64,000 nt of DNA from Gallionella sp. (lineage in GTDB: Bacteria > Pseudomonadota > Gammaproteobacteria > Burkholderiales > Gallionellaceae), in the NCBI GenBank assembly GCA_030653355.1, contig JAURZN010000095.1, forward strand, positions 34,899 through 98,898. Direction: 5' to 3'. The number at the start of each line of letters is the position of its first letter. Within the stretch, counting starts at the first letter, position 1. Positions 26,501-35,534 of the stretch are shown here, in pieces. A program made the translations under genes and the position numbers. The notes below the pieces were generated by a model, which saw only the letters and a program-made list of their open reading frames with translations, was not told the origin of the DNA and did no database searches.

Positions 26501-27600
26501 ACACCAACTGGCAACCAGTGTCCCTGTTTGAAAATCAAGGTATCGCATTTTATGGAGCCATCCCCAATGGTGATGGATTCCTCATTTCACGAGCTGAAGC
26601 TGAGACTTTATTAACCAAACACCCAGATCACCACAAGGTTCTTTATCCATTTCTAACAGGAAAAGATCTCAACTCCAATCCCACTCAATCTGCGAGCCGC
26701 TTTGCGATTAATTTTTGGGACTGGAATGAAAATGTCGCCTCAAAATTCAAAGATGCTTTCCAAATTGTGAGTGACCGGGTAAAGCCATATCGAGAGACTC
26801 TAAAAAACACAAAGCCGAAGCTTGCTACGAAATGGTGGATTTACGAGGCCAATCCAAAAGGATTGCATGATGCTATTGGAAGGGGTGAACACTTTCATGG
26901 TGGAGCAACGAAAACTACGCTAAAGGAGGTTCTGGTTATCGCGAGAGTGAGCAGTACCAATGCATTCACGTTCGTGAACCCGAATCAAGTTTTTGACTGC
27001 GCACTGATCGTTGTCGCGTCTGATGATTATGGAATTTTTGCGGTCCTTCAGAGCAGCATTCATTTTGCATTTGCATGGCAGCACGGAGGGAAAATGAAAT
27101 CCGACCTCCGCTACAGTCCTACGATGTGTCTGGCAACATTTCCTTTCCCGAAGCCTGACAATTATGAGCAGCTACGATTAATTGGGCACTCATTTAATGA
27201 ACGACGGCAAAGCATTCTCACAAAGCGTGAATGGGGTTTAACTCGCCTATCCAATTCACTTCATGATCCAGATTGCAGTGAGTCTGATATTCAGAAGTTA
27301 CGCTCCTGCCTAGCAGATTTGGACATAAATGTATTGGAAGCCTATGGCTGGTTGGACATTAAACTAAATCACGACTTCCACCATGTGGATTATCTTCCTG
27401 CGGGTCGGAATCTTCGTTACACGATATCCGAGCCTGCACGCATTGAAATTCTTCGTCGCCTTGCCGATTTGAACCTCCAGCGGCATAAAGAAGAGGCTAT
27501 TCAAAGCTCTCTTGCAAGAAATTCAGATAAAAGTGCTCCGAAACCAAGGCGTACCTCGTCAGTGCTTATCAGCGACCTATTTGGCGGAGACAACGCATGA
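23503..27600 (+). CDS. drmMI: DISARM N6-adenine DNA methyltransferase DrmMI (PglX/Eco57I-like)
   Basis: 1365 residues. The methylase core has 'KICDPAMGSGAFLVQACRW' (motif I, near residue 600), 'LYGVDLNPLAVELAKLSIWL' and 'FDAFIGNPPFAFGKN' (motif IV NPPF, near residue 875), preceded by 'ETGTHYTPKSLTESIV'. The N-terminal 500 residues look like a degenerate type I/III restriction N-domain ('LGCRLGLLTNGERWMLVD') without an obvious D-ExK. The C-terminal third, from about 25.8 kb, is the target-recognition part and is clearly AT-richer than the rest. Protects host DNA by methylation. Start overlaps the Mrr-like stop (TAATG). Confidence 0.9.
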   Translation: MMTPIQHHDWLSLIEISGPFLAVPVLKEAFPQGLEELDATKRKRLRQAYEEWREALELEDAQFAELHVAWIDEVLSRGLELDEDGRGDVLKRADWCAANLQASLPEHGVTLSPSLAVIDEQCANKPLLLIQTYPQDVDLGTTLKLDGWAATPADRMVQLCRSLGCRLGLLTNGERWMLVDAPVGAVTTFASWYARIWSQEPITLQAFVHLLGIRRFFVDESEQLPALFDRSLKFQDEVTDALGEQVRRAVEVLIQSLDKADQDRNRELLHDVKEPELYEAALTVMMRLVFLLSAEERGLLLMGDERYEANYALSTLRMQLRKESEEILERRWDAWSRLLAIFRAVFGGIEHENLRLPALGGSLFDPDRFPFLEGRAKGSNWRTDAAKPLPIDNRTVLLLLQAIQQFQGRTLSYRALDVEQIGYVYEGLLERTVKRTDEVTLELDATKSAKTPWIKLAELDSARLDGTARLAELLQERSGSSASRVRNDLAKPVDDTLADRLLTACQGDTKLRDRVKPYAHLLRTDPWGYPLVYPAGAFIVTTGSDRRETGTHYTPKSLTESIVVETLTPVAYVGPAEGTPREQWALKSPSELLDLKICDPAMGSGAFLVQACRWLADRVLESWSQVEVLGKTVSVDGEILEAGAAKEPLPRDSEARTVIARRLIAERCLYGVDLNPLAVELAKLSIWLVTLAKDRPFGFLDHNLRCGDSLLGIHRLDQLTELSMTPDGKGQQRLFGKNIEKAVIEAIELRQSLRDMPIRDIHDVEAMAQLDANARQKLEIPELIADALVGEVLATVGNDYALKNGLSSLAIHAGQAISGDEAAFRTIALRANTTLAFDLPVGKPIRKPFHWPLEFPEVLSGFNCGFDAFIGNPPFAFGKNVSTSCGTSYNSFLVLTNPAATKNVDLCAHFFHCAFVLLNSDGAQGMLATSSIAEGETRLAALENLISAGGTIYSATSKSKWPGAANVFICRVSLSKRKWQGVFTLDGKYVKGISSFLTPDTNWQPVSLFENQGIAFYGAIPNGDGFLISRAEAETLLTKHPDHHKVLYPFLTGKDLNSNPTQSASRFAINFWDWNENVASKFKDAFQIVSDRVKPYRETLKNTKPKLATKWWIYEANPKGLHDAIGRGEHFHGGATKTTLKEVLVIARVSSTNAFTFVNPNQVFDCALIVVASDDYGIFAVLQSSIHFAFAWQHGGKMKSDLRYSPTMCLATFPFPKPDNYEQLRLIGHSFNERRQSILTKREWGLTRLSNSLHDPDCSESDIQKLRSCLADLDINVLEAYGWLDIKLNHDFHHVDYLPAGRNLRYTISEPARIEILRRLADLNLQRHKEEAIQSSLARNSDKSAPKPRRTSSVLISDLFGGDNA

Positions 27601-27713
27601 TCGCACTACAGCAGGCCAGACAGGTGCCAGAGTTCGCACAGGAAGCCGTCTCACAATTCTTGAAAGAGTTTGAAATGATCAAGGCAGGAAGTATCGGAGC
27701 TTTTGATGACTAG
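27597..27713 (+). CDS. Possible small coupled gene, 38 residues
   Basis: An ATG overlaps the stop codon of drmMI (ATGA), and the frame runs 38 codons to TAG at 27711. The predicted peptide begins MIALQQARQVPEFAQEAV and is mainly helical, ending KAGSIGAFDD. It fills the only gap of the operon and ends nine bases before the next gene. Nothing is recognised. It may be a small coupled protein or leftover sequence; the fit to coding use is good but length is too short to be sure. Confidence 0.4.
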   Translation: MIALQQARQVPEFAQEAVSQFLKEFEMIKAGSIGAFDD

Positions 27714-27722
27714 GAAAACCAC

Positions 27723-29678
27723 ATGACTGACACATACAAAATGACCGTGGATCTGAACGTACTCGATCATCTCGGAATCAACCTCTACAGCAACATCGCA
27801 GCCGTCCTGACCGAGGCCGTGGCGAATGCTTGGGATGCGGATGCAGAAATCGTTGAAATCAAGATTGATCCGGACAATAACTGGATCGAAATCACCGACG
27901 ACGGCATCGGTATGTCGGTTGACGACATGAACGGCAAATATCTTCGAGTCGGTTATAGACGGCGCGACGAAGATGCCCAGAACGGCAGAACGACTGCCAA
28001 GGGGCGCCCCGTCATGGGCCGCAAGGGACTTGGCAAACTCTCCCTATTCTCGATTGCGAACATCATCAATGTGCAGTCGGCGAAAGATGGTCAGGCTCAC
28101 GGACTGAAGATGACCGTCGATGGCATCCACGAATCAGTCCAAAAGAAAGAACCTTTCTACAGCCCAGAATCTCTGCCACCTGCACAGGTAACTGTATCGA
28201 AAGGTACACAGATCGTCCTCTCTGATATCAAGCGTCAGCGCTTGGGACGTGGTGTGCTCGCACTGCGCAAACGTCTGGCCCGGCGCTTTTCAGTCATTGG
28301 AGAAACCCACGGGTTCAAAATCAATATTGACGGGCAACCTGTCACATCAGCAGATCGAGGTGATCTCCCGATGGTTCAGTTTCTTTGGAATTTTGAGGAC
28401 TACGAACCTGATTTGACATCGGCCACTCAACTCTTGGAGCAGGAGTCTCTACCCAATCGTCTTGAAGCTTGGGAGGCTGACTGGAAAGTCAGTGGCTGGA
28501 TCGGCACGGCAAGGTTTCCAAAACAATTGGATAGTGAAGAAGCTGGCAATCTAAACGGCATCGTCGTATTCGCACGCGGACGATTATTCCACGAAAACAT
28601 CCTCGACAAGCTCAACGATGGTAGGCTCTATACGAAATATCTCACTGGACAGATTGAGGCGAATTTCCTCGATGCTGACGATGCACCGGATATTGCGACC
28701 AGCGATCGTCAACGCGTTCAGGAGGATGATCCACGATACGGTCAGCTCATTGCATTTCTGAGATCATGCCTAGTACAAGTCGAGAAACGATGGAGCGAAT
28801 GGCGCAAGAAACACGAAGTCGAGAAAGCCAAGGAAACCTCACCCGCACTGGCCGAGTGGCTCGACTCACTACCCGTCGGTTACAAAAAAAGTGCCGAGAC
28901 GCTTATCTCTAAATTGAGCGCGCTGCCCGTCGATGACGAAGAGGATCGCAAGCTGATGTACCGGCATGGCATCCTCGCATTCGAACGGATGAAGCTCCGT
29001 GGCTCAACCGATGAGTTGGCCACGAGCGTCGAGAGTGTGGAAAAACTACTCACCATCCTTGCCGACCGAGACTCGCTCGAAGCATCACTCTATCGCGACA
29101 TCGTCAAGTCTCGTCTCGAAGCCATCAAAAACTTTCAAGCCATTGTCGACGAAGAAGCACAAGAACGGGTATTGCAGAAATATCTGTTCAATCACCTCTG
29201 GCTGCTGGACCCCGCTTGGGAGCGAGCTACGGACAGTGCGGTCATGGAAACACGGCTTGCCGAGGAAGGTATATTGACAGAGGATATGACTGAGAAGGAG
29301 CGCCTCGGTCGGGTGGATATCGCCTATCGCACGAATGCCGGCAAACATATCATCGTCGAATTGAAGAAGGTCGAGCGCAAGATGAAGTTGCTCGAACTGC
29401 AGGAACAAGGTCAAACCTATGTCGATAAATTAAGAAAGATTTTGCTCAAACAAAACGACGCCACGCCCAATATCGAGGTGGTCTTCATCCTCGGAAAAAT
29501 CGTCGACGAAGAAGCATCGAATCCTGATCGGTTGAAAGCCTCGATGGAAGCAATTTCCCCGGGTAGTCGCATCGTGCATTACGACACGCTCATTCGAGGA
29601 GCCCAAGAGGCCTACTCGCAATATCTTGATAAGAGCAAACAACTCGACAAGCTGGAAAAGATCGTGGACAGGATTTGA
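27723..29678 (+). CDS. GHKL (MORC/Hsp90-like) ATPase fused to a PD-(D/E)XK nuclease domain
   Basis: 651 residues. The GHKL ATPase motifs are at the N-terminus: N-box 'LTEAVANAWDAD' (Glu31, Asn35), G1 'DDGIGM' (59-64) and G2 'GRKGLGKLS' (99-107). The C-terminal domain has 'QKYLFNHLWLLDPAW' followed by Asp532 in 'GRVDIAY' and Glu546-x-Lys548 in 'IIVELKKVE', the D-x13-ExK arrangement of PD-(D/E)XK nucleases of the Shedu/DUF4263 kind. GHKL ATPases of the MORC type are known in bacterial restriction loci where ATP-driven clamps guide nucleases. This gene stands between drmMI and drmA, where standard DISARM has none. Known: family; inferred: that it is an effector of this system. Confidence 0.82.
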   Translation: MTDTYKMTVDLNVLDHLGINLYSNIAAVLTEAVANAWDADAEIVEIKIDPDNNWIEITDDGIGMSVDDMNGKYLRVGYRRRDEDAQNGRTTAKGRPVMGRKGLGKLSLFSIANIINVQSAKDGQAHGLKMTVDGIHESVQKKEPFYSPESLPPAQVTVSKGTQIVLSDIKRQRLGRGVLALRKRLARRFSVIGETHGFKINIDGQPVTSADRGDLPMVQFLWNFEDYEPDLTSATQLLEQESLPNRLEAWEADWKVSGWIGTARFPKQLDSEEAGNLNGIVVFARGRLFHENILDKLNDGRLYTKYLTGQIEANFLDADDAPDIATSDRQRVQEDDPRYGQLIAFLRSCLVQVEKRWSEWRKKHEVEKAKETSPALAEWLDSLPVGYKKSAETLISKLSALPVDDEEDRKLMYRHGILAFERMKLRGSTDELATSVESVEKLLTILADRDSLEASLYRDIVKSRLEAIKNFQAIVDEEAQERVLQKYLFNHLWLLDPAWERATDSAVMETRLAEEGILTEDMTEKERLGRVDIAYRTNAGKHIIVELKKVERKMKLLELQEQGQTYVDKLRKILLKQNDATPNIEVVFILGKIVDEEASNPDRLKASMEAISPGSRIVHYDTLIRGAQEAYSQYLDKSKQLDKLEKIVDRI

Positions 29679-29687
29679 GGAACGCAA

Positions 29688-32600
29688 ATGGCCAGAACAA
29701 CTAATGCTTGGATTGCCATCGACAACGGCAGTGATCCCAGACTTGCTCGCTACACATTGACGCTGAATGGTCAGAAATCACTGTATCAGGCGATCGAAGA
29801 TGATGACTGGGTTCTAGTCGTCAATCCTCAAACCGAGATTACACGGGTCGGACGTGTCCTGCGGATTCGCTCCGACCTTGAAACCACTACGATCTACTTT
29901 GACCGCATGTTGTTGGTTGATCCGGCAGTTTCGATTGAACTTACCTCACTCACCCCACCATCCTCCGGCAGCGTTGGTCGCATTCAATGGACGGATTTTC
30001 TTGAGTCGCTCCCCAAGGCATTGCACAAGACCATCGCCGAAATACCGACCATCAAGGATCAGGCCTATATCCGCGAACTGTTGCAACTGGCAGTGATGGA
30101 CGACCTGCTCGGCCCAGCTGGAGGCCCCCATGAGCGCATTGTCGATATGGGTGTGCGCGACCGCTACTTGGTTGGCAAACTAGCCCCGCGTGAAGCCGCA
30201 CAGGGCGGCATTGAAGGGCTGGACGGGCCATTGACCAATGACGATGCCGAAGAGCCAGCCGAGGCCAAGGCTCCCGGACGGCACGAACCCGGTGCAGAGT
30301 TTGGAACGGCCACCGGGCGCGTGGAGCCGGAATCGGATTCATCTGACGAGATTGATGCCGCCAGCAACCAGTCGCTGGTGCCAAGCAGCCTTGGCATGAC
30401 CTTCTGCGTGGATGGTGACGCCGACCGGATTGAGATCGAAGCGCGCTGGGGCCGATATGAGCGCAGTGACGAGCACGAGATATTCCGCACCCGAAAAAAT
30501 AAGGAAACTGGGGCGGAAGTGCAGACCAAGGCCAAAGTCTGGCAGCGTATTCCTTGTGGCGGCAAAATCGTGTTACCACTAACTGAAGGTGTGATTCCGC
30601 ATCAGGCACCTGATAGTGAGTTCCCTGAGGTTCGGGTACAGGGTTCCATTCGTGCCAAGAATGCCAATGGCGATCGGCTGGTCACGTTGTTCCTAGTGAA
30701 TGCACAGGAAGAGCCGGATACCAACCGCGATACGGCGTGGGTGTTCCAGCCCGAGCTGATCGTTCGTTCTGAGCAGGATGCCGCTAAGCGTGCCATCTTC
30801 CGGCGCAGGCCTGTGCTGGATGCGGACGGCATGGACCCCGAACGCGAAGCGCTGGAGATGATCTACCGCAACCGCGTCGAGTTCGCCGTGGGCCATGGCG
30901 TTGCCGTCCATGCCGAAACTGCAGATGACGTGACGCTGGCGACCGAAGTCCACACCACGGTGATGCCGCAGTACGAGGTGCAGGTGACAGAGACGCCCGG
31001 GCTCGATCCCTCCGATCGCCCGGCGATGCGCGAAATGGTCAGCAGCGGCTTGCTCGATATGCAGCGGCTAGCGACTTTGGAAATCGACCCGCTGGTCGAT
31101 GCTTTGAGCATGCTGACCAAGGACTACGCTGCCTGGATCAATGAGCAGCGTGCTCGAGTCGGGGCCGAAGTGACTGGCTACGACACCCAGTCGCAACAAG
31201 CGATGGATCGCTGCCAGGAGATCCACACACGCCTGCAGCAGGGTATCGACACGCTGAAAAGCAATGAGAAAGCGCTGGCTGCGTTCCGGTTCGCCAACCG
31301 AGCGATGGCCACGCAACGCGTGCGCAGCCAATACGCGCTCGCCATGCGCCGGGGCGAGGATGTCACCATCGACAAGTTCGATGTGCTGAAGAACCGCAGC
31401 TGGCGTCCATTCCAGTTGGCGTTTCTGCTGCTCTCGATTCCGTCGCTGGCAGATCCGAGCCACCCGGATCGCGTTGAGCCTGTAGAGGCATACGCCGATC
31501 TGCTGTGGTTTCCCACTGGCGGCGGCAAGACCGAGGCCTACTTGGGTGTAGCAGCCTTCACCATGGCCATTCGACGCATGCAGGGTAATCTTGGCGGATA
31601 CGACAGTTCACGCGGTTTGGCCGTGATCATGCGTTACACACTTCGCTTGCTGACGTTGCAGCAGTTCCAGCGTGCCACAGCGTTGATTTGTGCAATGGAG
31701 GTGTTGCGACGTGAGGCACTCGACAAAGGCGATAAATCCCTCGGCACGGAACCTTTCACCATCGGCCTCTGGGTTGGCAACAAGGTCACACCGGGTACGA
31801 CCGAGGACAGCCACCGCGCCATCGAGGATGTGCGCAACCCCGGTAAATACAACGCAGGGGCGGCGTCGCCCGCACAGCTCACCAGTTGCCCGTGGTGCGG
31901 CTCGGAAGTGGCCCCCGGACGAGACGTGGAGGTCGACAAAGGCTCTGGCCGCACCTTCGTCTACTGTGGTGACAAGAAAGGCCGCTGTGATTTTTCCAAG
32001 GGCAAGTCCAGCAAGCAGCCGCATCCGGGGATTCCAGTGCTGGTCGTGGATGAAGAGATCTACCACCGCCCACCTACGATGATGATCGCCACCGTGGACA
32101 AGTTCGCCATGATGGCGTGGCGCGGACAGGTGCGCACGCTGTTTGGTCGCGTGGGACAGGAATGCGAGCGCCACGGCCTGCTCTGGCAAGGTGCCGATTG
32201 CAACGGCAATCACCAAGCAGGCAAAGGACTGCCGTCTTCCAAGGTGAAAATCGTCAACCCGATTCGCCCGCCGGATCTGATCATTCAGGATGAATTTCAC
32301 CTGATCAGTGGGCCGTTGGGAACCATGGTGGGTTTGTATGAAACCGCCGTCGATGAGTTGTGTGGCTGGACACTAGATGGCAAGACGGTCAAGCCGAAAA
32401 TCATCGCCTCCACGGCGACGGTGCGCAAAGCCAAAGAGCAAGTGAACAACGTCTTCATGCGCCGAGTTTCGGTATTCCCGCCGCATGGCTTGGACGTAGA
32501 GGACAACTTCTTCTCGGTGCAACGGCCAATCGCAGACAAACCGGGACGGCGTTACCTCGGGGTTTGCTCACCCGGCAGTTCACGCCCCGCAATGCTGATT

Positions 32601-33671
32601 CGTGTCTATACGGCCTTCCTGACAGCGGCGCAGGAGTTGTTCGACCACTTTGGTGAGCCTGCTGATCCGTACATGACCATGGTCGGCTACTTCAATTCCC
32701 TGCGTGAATTGGGCGGAATGAAGCGATTGGCCGAGGATGACGTGCAAACGCGTTCCTACCGCGTGCAGATGAGCATGGTCGAGCGGCCCGCACTTGCACA
32801 ACGCAGCATCAGCAACATTCGAGAACTTACATCGCGGGTATCGAGCCAGGATATTCCCAAGTACCTCGACAACCTAGAAGTGAAATTCAAGTCTGAGTTC
32901 GATACCGCAACCGGAAAATATGTGACCCGCTGGCAGGAAGGTGACACGCGCGCCATCGATGTGGTGCTGGCGACCAACATGCTATCCGTGGGCGTCGACG
33001 TGAATCGGCTCGGCCTGATGGCAGTGAACGGCCAACCCAAGGGGACAGCTGAATATATTCAAGCCACTAGTCGCGTTGGGCGTTCCTTCCCAGGTTTGGT
33101 CTGCACGGTACTGACATGGGCCAGACCGCGCGATCTGTCGCATTACGAAACCTTCGAACATTACCACGCCACGTTCTACAAACACGTAGAGGCGCAATCA
33201 GTAACGCCATTCTCTCCACGAGCAATGGATCGTGGGTTGACGGGCGCAATGCTGAGTTTGATGCGGCTTGAAAACGATGCCTTCAGTCCGAACGAAGGTG
33301 CTGGGCAACTGAGCACATCCAACCAAGCCGAAATCATGGATGCCATCAAGGTATTGGCGACTCGCGCGGGCAATGTCGCTGAAGACAACTCGCGCAAACA
33401 GTTGGCTGAGACTGAATTGAAAGAACGTGCCGACGAATGGGCGAAAGAAGTCAGCAAAGGCGGACGGATATTGGCGTATGAGAAACGCGGCCCCGAAAAA
33501 GACAAGACCGTCGCATTGATCAAGTCGCCGGGGCTTCAAGCTTGGGACAACTGGACCGTTCCGATGTCGATGCGGGAAGTCGAGCCTGGAGTGCGCCTGA
33601 TTATGAATACGAGCCATATCACGGACGATCACGATTGGAAGCCTCGCCCCGAAACGAAGGATGAGGATTGA
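29688..33671 (+). CDS. drmA: DISARM helicase DrmA
   Basis: 1327 residues. Helicase motifs: FPTGGGKTEAYLGVAAF near residue 607, 'LIIQDEFHLISGPLGTM' near 865 (DEFH instead of DEAH), 'IIASTATVRKAKEQ' near 905, 'LATNMLSVGVDVNRLGLMAV' and 'EYIQATSRVGRSFPG' near 1125. A zinc-binding insertion ('SCPWCGSEVAPG' with 'YCGDKKGRCDF') lies near residues 725-770. This combination is the signature of DrmA (helicase with DUF1998-partner). DrmA and DrmB form the core complex that recognises DNA ends or single-stranded DNA. Start follows GAGGA; stop overlaps the region of the drmB ribosome site. Confidence 0.93.
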   Translation: MARTTNAWIAIDNGSDPRLARYTLTLNGQKSLYQAIEDDDWVLVVNPQTEITRVGRVLRIRSDLETTTIYFDRMLLVDPAVSIELTSLTPPSSGSVGRIQWTDFLESLPKALHKTIAEIPTIKDQAYIRELLQLAVMDDLLGPAGGPHERIVDMGVRDRYLVGKLAPREAAQGGIEGLDGPLTNDDAEEPAEAKAPGRHEPGAEFGTATGRVEPESDSSDEIDAASNQSLVPSSLGMTFCVDGDADRIEIEARWGRYERSDEHEIFRTRKNKETGAEVQTKAKVWQRIPCGGKIVLPLTEGVIPHQAPDSEFPEVRVQGSIRAKNANGDRLVTLFLVNAQEEPDTNRDTAWVFQPELIVRSEQDAAKRAIFRRRPVLDADGMDPEREALEMIYRNRVEFAVGHGVAVHAETADDVTLATEVHTTVMPQYEVQVTETPGLDPSDRPAMREMVSSGLLDMQRLATLEIDPLVDALSMLTKDYAAWINEQRARVGAEVTGYDTQSQQAMDRCQEIHTRLQQGIDTLKSNEKALAAFRFANRAMATQRVRSQYALAMRRGEDVTIDKFDVLKNRSWRPFQLAFLLLSIPSLADPSHPDRVEPVEAYADLLWFPTGGGKTEAYLGVAAFTMAIRRMQGNLGGYDSSRGLAVIMRYTLRLLTLQQFQRATALICAMEVLRREALDKGDKSLGTEPFTIGLWVGNKVTPGTTEDSHRAIEDVRNPGKYNAGAASPAQLTSCPWCGSEVAPGRDVEVDKGSGRTFVYCGDKKGRCDFSKGKSSKQPHPGIPVLVVDEEIYHRPPTMMIATVDKFAMMAWRGQVRTLFGRVGQECERHGLLWQGADCNGNHQAGKGLPSSKVKIVNPIRPPDLIIQDEFHLISGPLGTMVGLYETAVDELCGWTLDGKTVKPKIIASTATVRKAKEQVNNVFMRRVSVFPPHGLDVEDNFFSVQRPIADKPGRRYLGVCSPGSSRPAMLIRVYTAFLTAAQELFDHFGEPADPYMTMVGYFNSLRELGGMKRLAEDDVQTRSYRVQMSMVERPALAQRSISNIRELTSRVSSQDIPKYLDNLEVKFKSEFDTATGKYVTRWQEGDTRAIDVVLATNMLSVGVDVNRLGLMAVNGQPKGTAEYIQATSRVGRSFPGLVCTVLTWARPRDLSHYETFEHYHATFYKHVEAQSVTPFSPRAMDRGLTGAMLSLMRLENDAFSPNEGAGQLSTSNQAEIMDAIKVLATRAGNVAEDNSRKQLAETELKERADEWAKEVSKGGRILAYEKRGPEKDKTVALIKSPGLQAWDNWTVPMSMREVEPGVRLIMNTSHITDDHDWKPRPETKDED

Positions 33672-33673
33672 AC

Positions 33674-35533
33674 ATGATCATAAATAATAAGACTCCAGTC
33701 GGAGAAGTACGCCCAAGCCAATTGCTCTGGACTTATGGTCCGGGCGCTTTAATTGATCTGCCAAGCCTATCCGTGGTGACGCTCGGCATCGACAGGTGGG
33801 AAAAAGACCGCTGCCAGCCGCTTCAAGAGGCGCGGCTGCTGGCTGCCGTCAGAAAGGTTTTGGGGGCGCAGGTCGAAAACCTGCGGATGCCGCCATTCCA
33901 GAAGAGTGAGCTCGTCGACGTCTGGTCAGCAGAGGCCAATATCGGTGTGCCCGTACGACCGTTTCCGCGCTGGATGCGCTGCGTGAAATGCGGCCTCCTG
34001 TCGCCCTTTGATGCTGGTCTGTTCGAAATCAAGGAGAACCGTTTCAGGCCGGAGAGAACCCGCTTTGTTCACAAAGGCTGCCGTGGCTCCAAAGGGGACC
34101 AGCCAGCCAAGGACGCAGATGCCGTCCCCGCACGTTTCCTGCTGGCCTGTCGCGATGGTCACCTCGACGATTTTCCCTGGCACTACTTCGTTCACGGCGG
34201 CAACAGTTCGTGCAAGGGAACGTTGCGTTTCTTCGAGAGCGGCGCGTCACTGCAAACAGAAAACCTGTGGGTAAAGTGTGATGCCTGTGGGGCGTCGAGA
34301 AGCATGGCCCATGCGTTTGGCAAGGCAGGCAAAGAAAATCTACCGGCTTGCCGGGGGCGCCACCCGCATCTGGATCACTTCGATAACGAATGTGACGAGG
34401 AAGCTCGTGCAGTTTTGCTGGGCGCCACGAATAGCTGGTTCCCAATCACGCTCTCGGCGCTCGCGATTCCTCAGGCCAATGACCCACTCAGTCAACTGAT
34501 TCAGGATGGCTGGGAGTTCTTCGAAGAACTCGAATCCGAAGCCGAAGTATCGGTAACAGTAAAGACCTTGAAGAAGACTGGCGCACTGCCGGGAATCGAC
34601 AAATACCCTTCGCCTGCGATCTGGGCTGCCATCGAAGCACGCCGAACCGGTGGCGGACAAGATGTCGTAGGAGAAGCAGATATCAAGGGACCCGAATGGG
34701 ATGTGCTGACCGAGGCCAACCCGCCCACTGATTACCCCCATTTCATGAGCAAGAAGGTCGGCACGCCACCGGGGTTCGGCGGCCATATCAGTCGAGTCCT
34801 TCTCCTCGAGCGATTGCGTGAGGTGAATGCTCTGCTGGGCTTCACCCGGGTCGAAGCACCCGAAGAATCAGGCAATCCCGATGAGCGACCACAAATGGCC
34901 AATCTCTCTCGTAGTAAACCAGATTGGGTGCCAGCAAATCAGGTTCATGGCGAAGGGATCTTCGTCCAGTTTGATGAGGCGGCGCTCATCAAGTGGGAGG
35001 CCTTGGATGGTGTCAAGAAGGTCGATCAGATTCTCCGTGGTGGTCACAGGGGATGGCGCAATTCGCGTCATCTCGACCCGAATGAGGGCTACCCCGGAAT
35101 TCGGTATGCAATGTTGCACACGCTTTCTCATCTACTGATTCGCGAGCTGGCGCTGGAATGCGGATACAACGCTGCAAGCATTCGTGAGCGTATCTATGCC
35201 GACACATCGGGCGATACCCCACAGGCTGGCATCCTCATCTACACCGCAGCAGCAGATTCTGATGGCACGTTGGGAGGTCTCGTCGATCTTGGCAAGCCAG
35301 AGAATCTCGGTCGATTGCTAGAACAGGCACTGAACCGTTCGAAGATTTGCTCCTCGGACCCACTCTGCTCAGAGCATGATCCAGAAAAGGATCGCTCATT
35401 ACATGGGGCTGCTTGCCATGCATGCTCCCTAGTGGCGGAGACTTCGTGCGAGCGCGGCAATCGCTATCTGGATCGATCGCTGCTCGTACCAACACTCGAA
35501 CGCGCCGACGCAGCATTCTTCAGGGGCTTCTGA
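33674..35533 (+). CDS. drmB: DISARM DUF1998 protein DrmB
   Basis: 619 residues from ATG 33674 (GAGG seven bases upstream); a TTG at 33668 is less likely. 'RPSQLLWTYGPGALIDLPSL' and 'VVTLGIDRW' are the N-terminal hallmark of DrmB-type proteins. Internal Cys pairs 'MRCVKCGLL' and 'VKCDACGASRS', and the C-terminal DUF1998 cluster 'DPLCSEHD' to HGAACHACSLVAETSC, bind zinc. 'GIRYAMLHTLSHLLIRELAL' is the DUF1998 core helix. Partner of DrmA. Stop is one base before the drmC ATG. Confidence 0.93.
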   Translation: MIINNKTPVGEVRPSQLLWTYGPGALIDLPSLSVVTLGIDRWEKDRCQPLQEARLLAAVRKVLGAQVENLRMPPFQKSELVDVWSAEANIGVPVRPFPRWMRCVKCGLLSPFDAGLFEIKENRFRPERTRFVHKGCRGSKGDQPAKDADAVPARFLLACRDGHLDDFPWHYFVHGGNSSCKGTLRFFESGASLQTENLWVKCDACGASRSMAHAFGKAGKENLPACRGRHPHLDHFDNECDEEARAVLLGATNSWFPITLSALAIPQANDPLSQLIQDGWEFFEELESEAEVSVTVKTLKKTGALPGIDKYPSPAIWAAIEARRTGGGQDVVGEADIKGPEWDVLTEANPPTDYPHFMSKKVGTPPGFGGHISRVLLLERLREVNALLGFTRVEAPEESGNPDERPQMANLSRSKPDWVPANQVHGEGIFVQFDEAALIKWEALDGVKKVDQILRGGHRGWRNSRHLDPNEGYPGIRYAMLHTLSHLLIRELALECGYNAASIRERIYADTSGDTPQAGILIYTAAADSDGTLGGLVDLGKPENLGRLLEQALNRSKICSSDPLCSEHDPEKDRSLHGAACHACSLVAETSCERGNRYLDRSLLVPTLERADAAFFRGF

Positions 35534-35534
35534 C

